Shown here in pieces: positions 1 to 5,432 of a stretch of 5,432 bases of DNA. The stretch's first letter is position 1. Every line of letters starts with the position of its first letter. This stretch comes from Euryarchaeota archaeon UBA549 (GTDB taxonomy: Archaea; Thermoplasmatota; Poseidoniia; Poseidoniales; Poseidoniaceae): NCBI GenBank assembly GCA_002495645.1, contig DAGF01000089.1, positions 27,857 to 33,288 of the forward strand, written 5' to 3'. A program made the position numbers and the translations under genes. Below the pieces are notes generated by a model, which was given only the letters and a program-made list of their open reading frames with translations, was not told the DNA's origin and did no database searches.

Positions 1-76
1 CGAGGTGGGGTAGTCTGGATATCCCGTCGGGCTCATAACCCGGAGATCGATGGTTCAAATCCATCCCTCGCTACCA
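1..76 (+). tRNA. Initiator tRNA-Met (anticodon CAT), lacking its first two 5' bases
   Basis: The sequence folds as a tRNA cloverleaf. The anticodon loop is CTCATAA at 32-38 with CAT at 34-36. It is closed by a five-pair stem (27-31 with 39-43) whose inner three pairs are GGG:CCC. The T arm is GATGG-TTCAAAT-CCATC (49-65). The 3' acceptor strand CCTCGCT (66-72) pairs with CGAGG at 1-5, so two 5' bases, predicted A and G, lie before the window. The discriminator is A73 and CCA is encoded at 74-76. GGG:CCC in the anticodon stem and a T at the last acceptor position (implying an A1:U72 pair) are the identity features of archaeal initiator tRNA, so this is the initiator rather than the elongator. 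No intron is seen. The minus-strand gene next to it ends immediately after the CCA. Confidence 0.93.
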
Positions 77-826
77 TCACCCATACTGGTAGTAGTCGTG
101 CTTCGGCTGCAGGCTGTCAAGCGCCGTCTGGAGCCGCGCATTGGCAGCTTGTTCACCTGCGATGATGGCCGCTTGTTGCGCCTCAAGGCGTGCTCGTTCT
201 GCTTGAAATTTGTCGGCGTAGGAAGGAATTGTTGTGGCACCGTTGTGCAGGGTGGTCAACACGTCGTGAAGCGAAACGGGCGGCGAGCCGGGAGGGTCAA
301 GTTGGAAGGCGCCGTTGGCTTGAATCACATCGCCCGCCGCAGCAATCGCCCTGAGCAACCGTTCTGCATGCCCCTTGTTGGGCAAGGCCTCGACCGCTGC
401 CCGAGCCGCTGCCAAATGGCCAGGCACCAACTTCTCGCACACGGCGAAGGCTTTGGCCGCCTTTCGGCCTTTGCCCGCAGCAGCCCAGAGGCGCCCGGAG
501 CGCAGGTGGTCTTCGTGCTCGGGTTGCATGGAAGCCAGCATCTGCGGCGCATGCTTCTGCAACACCTTGACCAGCGCCTTCCGCTCCCCGTGCATTCGCT
601 TGATGGTGGCTATGCTCTGGTCGGCCTTTCCTCGCATCAGGTAGATATCGCACATCAATCGCAGTCCCTTGAGCAGGAAAATCTGGTCCTGAGGCTCTCG
701 CTTTTTCCGCCCCAACATCATGTCGCAAAATTGGGTCGCCATAACCTCGGAGAGTTCCAGTCGGCCTTCCTGCATGTAGCGTTCAATTTGATGCAGGGTT
801 TGTGCTGGGTCCTGCATCCCGAACAT
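77..826 (-). CDS. TPR-like alpha-helical protein of unknown function
   Basis: This encodes a 249-residue protein that I cannot assign to a named family. It has no signal peptide or membrane segment, so it is probably cytoplasmic. Residues about 45-165 read as paired amphipathic helices with TPR-like spacing (for example around LRLMCDIYLMRGKADQSI at 55-72 and GRLWAAAGKGRKAAKAF at 111-127). This suggests an alpha-solenoid that binds another protein. A Pro-rich break (178-183) is followed by a likely coiled coil (about 203-240, rich in Ala, Gln, Glu and Arg) and a short aromatic tail ending in DYYQYG. The ATG at 826 is preceded by a GGTGA Shine-Dalgarno match with a 9-nt gap, which favours this start over the in-frame ATG at 817. 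The stop TGA (79-77) abuts the convergent tRNA. The opposite strand is also open across the whole gene, but that reading runs through the tRNA and resembles no protein I know. Existence is fairly sure; function is unknown. Confidence 0.75.
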   Translation of the reverse strand: MFGMQDPAQTLHQIERYMQEGRLELSEVMATQFCDMMLGRKKREPQDQIFLLKGLRLMCDIYLMRGKADQSIATIKRMHGERKALVKVLQKHAPQMLASMQPEHEDHLRSGRLWAAAGKGRKAAKAFAVCEKLVPGHLAAARAAVEALPNKGHAERLLRAIAAAGDVIQANGAFQLDPPGSPPVSLHDVLTTLHNGATTIPSYADKFQAERARLEAQQAAIIAGEQAANARLQTALDSLQPKHDYYQYG

Positions 827-835
827 GCTACCGAT

Positions 836-840
836 TCACC
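836..840 (-). promoter_or_regulatory. Shine-Dalgarno site of the TPR-like gene
   Basis: On the minus strand the bases read GGTGA (within AGGTGA), complementary to the conserved CACC-containing 3' end of 16S rRNA. The site lies 9 nt upstream of the ATG at 826. It decides the start and implies a leadered transcript for this gene, in contrast to the plus-strand genes, whose TATA-like boxes suggest leaderless starts. Confidence 0.5.
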
Positions 841-898
841 TGAACACGCCCGAGGCTATGATGCCTTTGCATCCTCGGCCCGTTGTGGGCCTTCTGCG

Positions 899-906
899 TT
901 TATTGA
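899..906 (+). promoter_or_regulatory. Putative TATA box for the Fap7-type gene
   Basis: TTTATTGA is the most AT-rich run in the 102-bp divergent spacer (827-928). Its TTATTG core starts 29 nt upstream of the ATG at 929. That is the distance expected if transcription starts at or near the start codon, as in leaderless archaeal mRNAs. A partial ribosome-binding match (GAGGG, 918-922) also precedes the ATG, so a short leader cannot be excluded. Confidence 0.4.
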
Positions 907-928
907 CCACCGCTGGCGAGGGCCGTTC

Positions 929-1480
929 ATGGACGAGAACTGCGTCTTGGCGATATCGGGCACGCCGGGTGTTGGAAAATCCAGCCTTTGTGCGATGCTT
1001 GAGGAACGCGGATGGAGCGTGCTTTCCTTAGCGTCATTGGCTGACGAGCACGGGTGCTTGGACGATATCGATACCGAGGATGGTGCTGCCCCCATCGATA
1101 TTCATCGGCTCGCCGAAGCATGGGAAGCATCGTCTTCTGGGCGCTGGGTCGTCGACGGTCATCTCTCGCATCTGCTCGATGTCAGCGGAATTGTCCTTCT
1201 TCGGTGCGCACCATCTACGCTGAAGCAACGGCTTGAGGCGCGGGGTTATCCAGCAGGAAAAGTTCGAGCGAACGTTGAATGGGAAATGACCGCAGGTCAC
1301 TGGGCAGAACTGCTTGAATTTGAGGTTGAACTTCCTGTTCTTGAACTGGATGCGGGACGCCTTTCCACGGAGGAACTGGTCGATGAAGTGGAGGCGTGGT
1401 GCGGGGAAGGTCTGCCTTCACAGAGCATTGAAGACGGGGCCGTTGACGCCATCGACTGGCTCGGCGAATCGCATGATTGA
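929..1480 (+). CDS. fap7: Fap7-type adenylate kinase / NTPase
   Basis: This encodes 183 residues of the archaeal adenylate kinase family related to yeast Fap7 and human CINAP. The family transfers phosphate between ATP and AMP, and Fap7 proteins act with ribosomal protein uS11 in late maturation of small-subunit rRNA. The P-loop is GTPGVGKS (residues 11-18). The family's second motif is WVVDGHLSHLL (73-83), with Asp76, His78 and His81. A short lid follows, with Arg101 and RGYPAGKV (105-112), and then the NVEWE helix (115-119), where relatives usually have ENVEAE. The C-terminal IDWL (175-178) resembles the DWL ending of homologues. Length is normal for the family. The frame stays open upstream to position 50, but that extension is antisense to the TPR-like gene, and homology begins at this Met just before the P-loop strand, so I place the start at 929. 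The next gene begins 49 bp downstream on the same strand. Confidence 0.9.
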   Translation: MDENCVLAISGTPGVGKSSLCAMLEERGWSVLSLASLADEHGCLDDIDTEDGAAPIDIHRLAEAWEASSSGRWVVDGHLSHLLDVSGIVLLRCAPSTLKQRLEARGYPAGKVRANVEWEMTAGHWAELLEFEVELPVLELDAGRLSTEELVDEVEAWCGEGLPSQSIEDGAVDAIDWLGESHD

Positions 1481-1500
1481 CCGCCTCTCGCTCCACAAAC

Positions 1501-1506
1501 CATAAC
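1501..1506 (+). promoter_or_regulatory. Putative promoter box (CATAAC) of the phosphatidyltransferase gene
   Basis: CATAAC starts 29 nt upstream of the ATG at 1530, inside the 49-bp gap after the Fap7-type gene. The same hexamer occurs 29 nt upstream of an ATG (2333) of the next gene. The match to a TATA consensus is weak; the shared position is the main support. If real, this gene can be transcribed alone as well as with the Fap7-type gene. Confidence 0.3.
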
Positions 1507-1529
1507 ACCTCCACGGAATTCGTCATTCC

Positions 1530-2240
1530 ATGGCCCTTGAGAAAATGCGTCGTCGCTGGGAAGCGTGGCTCCAACCTCTCCTGACCGCGTTCTACAAATT
1601 ATCGCCGTCAACGGTGACATGGTTGGCCCTCCCGTTCGGTGTCGCGGGCGGTTTGTTGGCGATGTACGCCCCCGACGATACCACGGGCGGTGGATGGCTG
1701 CTCAGTGCGGCCATCATGATCGCATTGGCGATGCTCTTTGACGGACTTGATGGCTCGCTGGCTCGGGCCAAAGGCCAAGTCACGCGCTGGGGTGACTACC
1801 TCGACCACACCATCGACCGCGTGCTCGACGGTGTTTGGGTCGTGTGCATCAGTGCCTCGGTGTTCGTCGGCGACATGACCCTCGGGTTTGCCGCGGCGTT
1901 TCTGACCTTGCTGGGCTCCTACATGGGCACCCAAGCCCAAGCCGTGGCCGGTGCCAGAAATTACCGAGGCTTCTCACGAGCCGACCGAACCATCCTCACC
2001 CTCCTCTCCTTGGTGGTCATGGGCGTGATGGTGTTGGCCGGTTGGAGCATTGGAGCCACCTATCCGGGATGGTTTGACCACATCGACGTGAACCCGTTGA
2101 GTCTCATCGTCTTCATTTCCGGTCTCGGTGGACTGTGGACCTTCGTCGTGCGCTTCCTCCAAGCCAAAGGAGAAATTCAGGCGCTTGACGCTGCAGACCC
2201 CTTGCCTCAACCGGGCATTGAAAACGAGTCAGATTCGTGA
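1530..2240 (+). CDS. CDP-alcohol phosphatidyltransferase (archaeal polar-lipid head-group synthase)
   Basis: This 236-residue integral membrane enzyme belongs to the CDP-alcohol phosphatidyltransferase family, which moves a CDP-linked lipid onto an alcohol head group and releases CMP. The family signature is complete: Asp71, Asp74, Gly75, Ala78, Arg79, Gly88, Asp92 and Asp96, with canonical spacing. These residues bind the metal ions and the CDP moiety. About six membrane helices are visible, near residues 30-46, 55-70, 98-113, 117-136, 154-176 and 190-210. An amphipathic basic N-terminus (KMRRRWEAW) precedes the first, as usual for the family. GSYMGTQAQAVAG (about 129-141) followed by FSRADR recalls the SY...RAxA...G...RAER pattern of archaetidylinositol-phosphate synthases, so CDP-archaeol plus inositol phosphate is the most likely reaction. 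The acceptor cannot be proven from sequence; glycerol phosphate or serine are alternatives. An in-frame ATG at 1545 is a second possible start. Confidence 0.9.
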   Translation: MALEKMRRRWEAWLQPLLTAFYKLSPSTVTWLALPFGVAGGLLAMYAPDDTTGGGWLLSAAIMIALAMLFDGLDGSLARAKGQVTRWGDYLDHTIDRVLDGVWVVCISASVFVGDMTLGFAAAFLTLLGSYMGTQAQAVAGARNYRGFSRADRTILTLLSLVVMGVMVLAGWSIGATYPGWFDHIDVNPLSLIVFISGLGGLWTFVVRFLQAKGEIQALDAADPLPQPGIENESDS

Positions 2241-2255
2241 TGCGTGGGTCCACCC

Positions 2256-2282
2256 AAAACAGTCCGTTGATGGGCTGTTTTT
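2256..2282 (+). terminator. Terminator-like hairpin with T tract
   Basis: AAAACAGTCC (2256-2265) and GGGCTGTTTT (2272-2281) form a ten-pair stem with one G-T wobble around a GTTGAT loop. The descending arm runs into a five-T tract (2278-2282). It lies 15 bp after the phosphatidyltransferase stop codon. Archaeal RNA polymerase responds mainly to the T tract, so the hairpin may add transcript stability rather than be strictly required. A smaller stem, TGGGT-CC-ACCCA (2245-2256), sits just before it. Confidence 0.5.
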
Positions 2283-2283
2283 C

Positions 2284-2298
2284 GTCGTTTGAAGCGAC
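2284..2298. promoter_or_regulatory. Near-palindrome, possible operator
   Basis: GTCGTTTGAAGCGAC is an odd-length inverted repeat centred on position 2291. Seven bases each side pair, one as G-T. It overlaps the first copy of a direct repeat and lies just upstream of the putative promoter of the large surface-protein gene, where a dimeric repressor could act. The evidence is symmetry and position only. Confidence 0.25.
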
Positions 2299-2327
2299 AT
2301 AGTCATAACGGACGAAGGCGACATAGT
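2294..2327 (+). repeat. Ten-base direct repeat upstream of the surface-protein gene
   Basis: GCGACATAGT occurs at 2294-2303 and again at 2318-2327, with a 24-bp period. The second copy ends two bases before the ATG at 2330. The two copies flank the putative CATAAC promoter box, so they could be tandem binding sites for a regulator or a duplicated promoter element. The second copy supplies the in-frame TAG (2324-2326) that bounds the coding frame upstream. Confidence 0.45.
2304..2309 (+). promoter_or_regulatory. Putative promoter box (CATAAC) of the surface-protein gene
   Basis: CATAAC starts 29 nt before the ATG at 2333 and 26 nt before the ATG at 2330. The hexamer and the 29-nt spacing match those before the phosphatidyltransferase gene. 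No good Shine-Dalgarno match precedes either ATG, which fits leaderless transcription. Confidence 0.3.
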
Positions 2328-2329
2328 TG

Positions 2330-5300
2330 ATGATGGGTAGCCCAAAGGCTGAACGAAACGGTGGTCTGCGCGCCGTCATTCTTACCGCAGTCATGCTTCT
2401 TGCACTGGCTCCATTGAGCCCGGTTCACGCCAACGACAGCGAAGGTGAACCCACCAATTTGCAGGCACAAAACATCCAGGCGGTGTTCGATAACACCTCC
2501 GAAACCACCCTCATCACGTGGGAGAACATCGCTACGGGTGGCTCTGAACTCAACGGCCTGTTCAGTGCGACCTACATGCTCTACCGACATACTGCGCCGA
2601 TTGACGCCTCCAACTTGGATTCGCTTGAGCACTTTGCTGAAGTGGATGCCTGCGATGCTGGCGAAGCGGGCGGAAACCCGTTCAACTGTCAGGGCGGCAC
2701 CCACTCAGGGCACACCGTGACCTTCCCCGTTGCCCCAGGAACCAACGGGACGTTCTACTACGCCATCACCACGTTATTGGCCAACGGCACCGAGGCAGCC
2801 GAATTGCTGTTCAACGGTTCCCAAACATACGAGCCGGTGGAGGAAATCACTCGCTCAGTTTACACGCCTTTCATCATCTCAGCGATTTTTGACGCTGCGA
2901 GCAGTCAAACGACCTTGAATTGGCTCAACTACAACCAAATCAACAACATCCTGCCCACCACCGGCCCTGATGCCCTGCAAATCCGAGTCTGGCGAACGGA
3001 CTACCAAATCACCCGCGAACTCGGGACCTACCTCATCACTCAAGAGACACCCATCGCTGTTCTCAATGCGACGGAGAGCACCTACACGGTTGACGTTCCA
3101 CCCAACACAGAACGCAACAGCTACTACTCCATCACCTACCTGTTGCCCAACTACACCGAGAACGGTGATGATTACGAGGACATTCGATTCGTTGGCGACA
3201 ACACCTTGGCCGAACCCGTGGTTGAGGACAACCGCCCGCCCGCCCAACCCATCCTCCTTTCGGCTGAATTCACTTCCAACGCCGACGGCACGGGCGCGAC
3301 CACCATTACGTGGGGGGATGTCGCCGCTGAAACGGGCGAGACCTACCGGGTCTACCGCTCCGACCAAGCCTTCACCACCATTTTGCGAAACGACGTGTTC
3401 CTCCTCGTTGAGGGCATTTTGGAAGGCATCAATTCCTACGAAGTACAAGTGCCGCAGGGTTTCCTTGGCTTTTCGTACTATTGCGTGGTAACTGTCGACG
3501 CGACGGGCGTCATCAACACCGACACCACCGGTGATTCCTGCACCAACGGCATTGAAGAGAACGCCTTCTACGGTTGGGTGGCTGAGCCAACCAATGTCCA
3601 TGCGGAGTTCATTGGCGACCGAACCACTCGGATCACCTGGGATGACCAACTCGGTATTGAAGGTGAAATCTACCACATCTGGTACACCACCTATCGCGTA
3701 GGCGCTGGGCAATTTGTTGAGAACGAGACCATGACCTACCTGGGAACGGTGGGCGATGGCATCGGCTACTTTGATGCTGAAGTGCCCGACGACGAATACC
3801 GCACCAACTCGTTTTACTTCGTCACCTCAGAAGCGCTTTACGGCAATGTCAACGGCACCTATCACTACACCGGGCTGGTTCAGAATTTCTTCCAAGTTCC
3901 CTTTGAAGACACCCGAGCACCCAACCCACCTCGCATCAAGAACGCCTTTTCCATCGGTTCACTCAACTTGGTGAGTCTAGAGTGGTTCAACGAAGACGAG
4001 AACAACGAGTCTTACTCCATTTGGCGCCATTATGGCGAGCCATTCGGCGAGGACGAGAACGATGTCTCCACCATCGAAAGCGACGGCTGGGAGCCCGTTC
4101 TCATGGACATTGACGCAACCTTCACCGTCAGCGACACCCTCACACGAGAGTTTGCCATCCCCGCCGACGTTGACCGAAACGTCTGGTACGCCGTGACCAT
4201 CACCGACGAGTGGGGCAATTTCAACGGCGAAATCTTTGCCGGTTTCGGTGGAAACGCCTTCAAGGTCGCCGAAGACACCTTGTTGCCCAACGCAAGCCTC
4301 ACCGTGTTCAACGACGACGGTGAACTCTACGACGGGACCACCTTGGTGGCCGGACAGTATTCGCTGCGTGTCCAGGTCAACGAAGACCTCGGCACAACGC
4401 CGACCATCTACATCACCACCTCCGAAGGCGGCGTGTTGACCGGCGAAGACGAACCGTTGTCCATGTTGAACGACAACCGAAACAACCCCAATTTGGGGCC
4501 CCTCTACACCTACGACTTCAGCATTCTTTCCAGTTCTGAGGCTGGTGATATGACCGTTTATGTCATCATGGAAGACGAGTCAAACAATCAGGTCAACCAA
4601 AGTTGGGACCACCTCGCCATTGACGCCAAGGTTCCCACCATCGACATCTTTTCACCCACGCCCTCAACCGACGGCTCAAAGTACCTCTATGGCAACAAAA
4701 TCAACGTTCTTGTCGGTGTAGAAGACGACGTGGTCGTGACCTCCTTCCAATACCGCTTCACCGCCCACTTTGGTGGTACGACCGGTGATTCGGACATCGG
4801 CGCATGGACTGATTTGACGGGCATCACGTACCTCGATGAAAACAACCGTAGCCTGAGCGCTGATATGGAAAAGTCAGCTGGTGATTTTGAGCCAGGCCTC
4901 CACCGATTGAGCATCCGAGCCACGGATGCCGCAGGCAACGAAGTCACCCAAAATGTCAACTTCATCGTTGATTTCTGTCGCAATCGAATTGACGGTACCA
5001 CCGTGTGTTCCTATGAAGAAGGACTGAAGCCACCGGTTGAGCCTGAAACCATCACACCTTCCTACAGCGACCCACCCTACGTGTTGGTCTGGATCATCGG
5101 TATCGTGAACGTGCTGGCCATCGTCGTTTCGCTCATGATCGTCCAAACAAGCATGTCCGGTCCCAAGAAGAAGAAACGAGGAGACGACGACGAAGACGAC
5201 GAATCGTGGATGGCTGAATTCATTGGCACCAGCCAGGACCTTGACATGGACGCTGTTACCGGCACGGGCAGTGCCGCTTCTCCTGAAGAGGAAAAGAAAG

Positions 5301-5432
5301 AGGAAACGAAGACCGCCGCTCCAGAAGAGGACGATGACGATCCCTTTGCCATCAACGTCGTTCAACGCAAGTCGCGCCGTCGAAAGAAGAAGGAAGAGCC
5401 TGAAGACGATGACGACGACGACGATGATGACG
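2330..5432 (+). CDS. Large secreted, membrane-anchored protein with fibronectin-III-like and Ig-like repeats (3' end outside window)
   Basis: The frame is open from an in-frame TAG at 2324 to the window end, giving at least 1,034 residues. Residues 1-34 form a signal peptide: basic start, hydrophobic core AVILTAVMLLALAPL (15-29), and cleavage after VHA. Five fibronectin-III-like repeats follow (about 43-165, 176-294, 307-410, 416-515 and 528-645). Each has a strand-B Trp (64, 198, 328, 437, 552), a central Y-x-hydrophobic-W/Y-R strand, and an aromatic YYxVT-like strand before a turn rich in Gly and Asn. Two further beta domains (about 652-766 and 766-883) resemble Ig-like or cadherin-type folds; the second ends with the RATDAAGN motif. 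Six ectodomain cysteines fall in three close pairs (108/120, 385/404, 883/893). One membrane helix (about 917-938) is followed by PKKKKR and a tail of alternating acidic and basic blocks. The likely topology is ectodomain outside, tail in the cytoplasm. I infer an adhesion, surface-layer or receptor-like role; no catalytic domain is seen. The start may be 2330 or 2333. Confidence 0.88.
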   Translation, partial: MMGSPKAERNGGLRAVILTAVMLLALAPLSPVHANDSEGEPTNLQAQNIQAVFDNTSETTLITWENIATGGSELNGLFSATYMLYRHTAPIDASNLDSLEHFAEVDACDAGEAGGNPFNCQGGTHSGHTVTFPVAPGTNGTFYYAITTLLANGTEAAELLFNGSQTYEPVEEITRSVYTPFIISAIFDAASSQTTLNWLNYNQINNILPTTGPDALQIRVWRTDYQITRELGTYLITQETPIAVLNATESTYTVDVPPNTERNSYYSITYLLPNYTENGDDYEDIRFVGDNTLAEPVVEDNRPPAQPILLSAEFTSNADGTGATTITWGDVAAETGETYRVYRSDQAFTTILRNDVFLLVEGILEGINSYEVQVPQGFLGFSYYCVVTVDATGVINTDTTGDSCTNGIEENAFYGWVAEPTNVHAEFIGDRTTRITWDDQLGIEGEIYHIWYTTYRVGAGQFVENETMTYLGTVGDGIGYFDAEVPDDEYRTNSFYFVTSEALYGNVNGTYHYTGLVQNFFQVPFEDTRAPNPPRIKNAFSIGSLNLVSLEWFNEDENNESYSIWRHYGEPFGEDENDVSTIESDGWEPVLMDIDATFTVSDTLTREFAIPADVDRNVWYAVTITDEWGNFNGEIFAGFGGNAFKVAEDTLLPNASLTVFNDDGELYDGTTLVAGQYSLRVQVNEDLGTTPTIYITTSEGGVLTGEDEPLSMLNDNRNNPNLGPLYTYDFSILSSSEAGDMTVYVIMEDESNNQVNQSWDHLAIDAKVPTIDIFSPTPSTDGSKYLYGNKINVLVGVEDDVVVTSFQYRFTAHFGGTTGDSDIGAWTDLTGITYLDENNRSLSADMEKSAGDFEPGLHRLSIRATDAAGNEVTQNVNFIVDFCRNRIDGTTVCSYEEGLKPPVEPETITPSYSDPPYVLVWIIGIVNVLAIVVSLMIVQTSMSGPKKKKRGDDDEDDESWMAEFIGTSQDLDMDAVTGTGSAASPEEEKKEETKTAAPEEDDDDPFAINVVQRKSRRRKKKEEPEDDDDDDDDD
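5405..5431 (+). repeat. Low-complexity GAY tract encoding nine consecutive Asp residues
   Basis: The last nine complete codons of the window are all GAC or GAT. They continue a tail that already contains acidic blocks near 5183-5206 and 5329-5340. Imperfect trinucleotide repeats of this kind can vary in length between strains. The tract runs off the window end, so its full length is unknown. Confidence 0.7.

Noticed and set aside
1215..1620. Two overlapping minus-strand open frames of 107 and 119 codons
   Set aside because: They are antisense to the end of the Fap7-type gene and the start of the phosphatidyltransferase, both strongly supported by family motifs.
2113..2394. A 93-codon minus-strand frame spanning the gap before the surface-protein gene
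   Set aside because: It overlaps the end of one supported gene and the signal peptide of the next, and covers the terminator-like hairpin. No convincing start site or motif was found.
2879..3712. A 277-codon open frame on the minus strand
   Set aside because: It lies wholly antisense to the FN3-repeat coding sequence, whose frame shows a signal peptide, repeats and a membrane helix. The antisense product shows no recognisable motif.
4874..5365. Minus-strand open frames rich in Ser, Phe and Val
   Set aside because: They are antisense to the membrane anchor and acidic tail; the Ser/Phe/Val runs are the reverse complement of GAC/GAA/AAG codons.
1..5432. CRISPR array, insertion sequence, toxin-antitoxin or defence genes
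   Set aside because: No regularly spaced repeats, terminal inverted repeats, transposase motifs or small paired genes were seen. The tRNA end at 76 shows no attachment-site duplication elsewhere in the window.

Overview
The window looks like a piece of archaeal chromosome, most likely from a marine planktonic euryarchaeote of the Thermoplasmatota / Marine Group II (Poseidoniales) type. The domain-level call rests on four observations: an initiator tRNA-Met with archaeal-style identity elements, an adenylate kinase of the archaeal/eukaryotic Fap7 family, a CDP-alcohol phosphatidyltransferase of the archaeal lipid type, and TATA-like boxes 29 nt upstream of start codons, as expected for leaderless archaeal mRNAs. 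The lineage call is weaker. It rests on the overall style: moderately GC-rich, compact, and a large secreted multi-domain protein with one C-terminal membrane anchor and an Asp/Glu/Lys-rich cytoplasmic tail.

Layout: positions 1-76 hold an initiator tRNA-Met lacking only its first two bases, which lie outside the window. A convergent minus-strand gene (77-826) for a helical, TPR-like protein ends with its stop codon directly against the tRNA CCA end. A 102-bp divergent intergenic region follows. Three plus-strand genes come next: a Fap7-type adenylate kinase/NTPase (929-1480), a six-helix CDP-alcohol phosphatidyltransferase (1530-2240), and, after an 89-bp gap with a terminator-like hairpin and short repeats, a large secreted protein (2330 to beyond the window end). 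The last reads as signal peptide, five fibronectin-III-like repeats, two Ig-like beta domains, one transmembrane helix and a highly charged tail.

The genes do not form an obvious pathway. The tRNA and Fap7 homologue relate to translation and ribosome assembly, the phosphatidyltransferase to polar lipid head groups, and the last gene to the cell surface. No mobile element, CRISPR array or defence system is visible. The part most worth following up is the large surface protein together with the unusual upstream region that precedes it.
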